Positions 4,867 to 5,627 of a stretch of 5,627 nt of DNA are shown here, in pieces (the stretch's first letter is position 1; each line of letters opens with the position of its first letter). The DNA lies in contig JAHEEL010000156.1 of the NCBI GenBank assembly GCA_024640745.1, positions 1 to 5,627 on the forward strand. Reading direction: 5' to 3'. This DNA comes from Actinomycetes bacterium (GTDB lineage Bacteria; Actinomycetota; Acidimicrobiia; Spongiisociales; UBA5794). A program made the translations under genes and the position numbers. The notes under the pieces were generated by a model. That model saw only the letters and a program-made list of their open reading frames with translations, was not told the DNA's origin and did not search any database.

Positions 4867-5627
4867 GAACGCCACGGAGACGCGGTACCTGCGGTTCACC
4901 TTGTCCGACCGAATTGAGCATTGGGTCCAGGTTGTTGCGTTCACGGGTTTGGCCATCACCGGCCTCGTGCAATCGTTTTCCGAGGGACGATTTCCGAAGG
5001 CGATCATCACCACGTTGGGCGGAATCAACAGCACCCGATTCATCCATCGAGCCCTTGGCGTCGTCCTGCTCGTGGCCGTTGCCTACCATCTGGGAACGGC
5101 GGGCTACCGCTTCTTCGTGACTCGAACCGGTCGCTCCATGATCCCTGGAATGAACGATGTGCGCTCGGCCCTGGGATGGATCTCGTTCAATCTCGGAACC
5201 CGCTCCGAGCGACCGCGCGAGGGACGGTTCACATTCTCCGAGAAGATCGAGTACTGGTCGATCATCTGGGGAACGGCGATCATGGCCATAACGGGTCTCA
5301 TGATGTGGAATCCGATTGCGACGACCAACCTGCTTCCCGGCCAATTCATCCCTGCGGCGAAAGCGGCTCACGGCGCGGAGGCAGTACTCGCAGTGCTCGC
5401 GATCCTCATCTGGCACGCCTACTTCGTGCACATCAGGCGCTTCAACCCTTCGATGTTCAGCGGCTACCTCAACGAGGATGAGATGCGCGATGAACACCCC
5501 GCCGAGCTCGAGGCGATCAACGCCGGAGACGAACCGGCCGCCGTCCCGGCCGACGTCTTGCGGCGGAGGAGGCGTGTGTTCTTCCCGGCATACGCCGCGG
5601 TGGTCTTGCTGGCCGCAGCGTTCGTGT
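4859..5627 (+). CDS. Di-haem cytochrome b, formate dehydrogenase gamma/HydC type (3' partial)
   Basis: Translating from the ATG at 4859 gives 256 codons open to the window edge. The protein resembles FdnI/HydC cytochrome b subunits that exchange electrons with quinones. Helices are predicted at about 22-40, 63-86, 131-150 and 168-192. Candidate haem ligands are His21 (RIEHW), His63 (RFIHR), His171 (AAHGA) and His186 (IWHAY), matching in order and spacing the four His of E. coli FdnI; His77 and His191 are extra. FTFSEKIEYW...AITGL (124-146) parallels FTLSDRIEHW...AITGL (13-35) and corresponds to the K-x-x-YW motif of the family. Beyond the usual four-helix core there is an acidic linker (205-226), an Arg cluster (235-239) and the start of a fifth helix (240-256 onward), so the complete protein has a C-terminal extension that cannot be seen here. 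It overlaps the nine-haem cytochrome gene by eight bases, suggesting that the two products form one membrane complex. Confidence 0.88.
   Translation, partial: MRENATETRYLRFTLSDRIEHWVQVVAFTGLAITGLVQSFSEGRFPKAIITTLGGINSTRFIHRALGVVLLVAVAYHLGTAGYRFFVTRTGRSMIPGMNDVRSALGWISFNLGTRSERPREGRFTFSEKIEYWSIIWGTAIMAITGLMMWNPIATTNLLPGQFIPAAKAAHGAEAVLAVLAILIWHAYFVHIRRFNPSMFSGYLNEDEMRDEHPAELEAINAGDEPAAVPADVLRRRRRVFFPAYAAVVLLAAAFV

Noticed and set aside
3802..5043. 413-residue antisense frame over the cytochrome genes
   Set aside because: It is opposite nine intact CXXCH motifs and an intact cytochrome b start. It has no recognisable domain and spans two real genes.

Overview
This 5.6 kb window is GC-rich, tightly packed bacterial DNA with GTG starts and stop/start overlaps. 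The protein sequences look most like those of a high-GC Gram-positive bacterium (Actinomycetota, perhaps an Acidimicrobiia-type lineage). Two points support this: a lipoprotein haem-binding protein with a long Thr/Ser/Ala/Pro linker, as expected in a cell with a single membrane, and strong GC bias at third codon positions. The phylum is an inference by eye, not a search result.

Layout. (1) Positions 38-2884 (+) hold a complete haem-type ABC importer in the order hmuT (lipoprotein haem-binding protein), hmuU (FecCD-family permease), hmuV (ATPase). The three genes overlap by 1 and 8 bases, so they form one transcript. The first 34 bases may hold the tail of an upstream gene of the same operon. 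(2) Positions 2885-2985 are a convergent gap with a small hairpin and a strong GC-rich palindromic terminator. (3) Positions 2986-3396 (-) encode a CGPC thioredoxin with a His/Asp/Glu-rich C-terminal tail. An almost ideal CsoR/CstR-type operator (AATACCCC-TGG-GGGGTATT) lies 44 bases upstream of its start. (4) Positions 3459-3777 are a divergent intergenic stretch and leader. (5) Positions 3778-5627 (+) hold a translationally coupled pair. The first gene is an exported, C-terminally anchored c-type cytochrome with nine CXXCH haem sites. The second is a formate-dehydrogenase-gamma/HydC-type di-haem cytochrome b that runs off the right edge; it is readable for 256 codons from an ATG at 4859 preceded by a perfect Shine-Dalgarno sequence.

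How the genes may work together. The cytochrome pair looks like a membrane quinone/quinol oxidoreductase module that passes electrons between the quinone pool (b haems) and a nine-haem wire outside the membrane. The number and type of haem domains recall the fused CbcL protein of Geobacter, here split into two genes. No catalytic subunit is visible, so the terminal partner is unknown. The haem importer next door could feed a haem-hungry respiratory chain, but shared regulation is not shown. The thioredoxin appears to be separately controlled, probably by copper or reactive sulfur species through a CsoR-family repressor not encoded here. No mobile elements, CRISPR arrays, tRNAs or rRNAs were seen.
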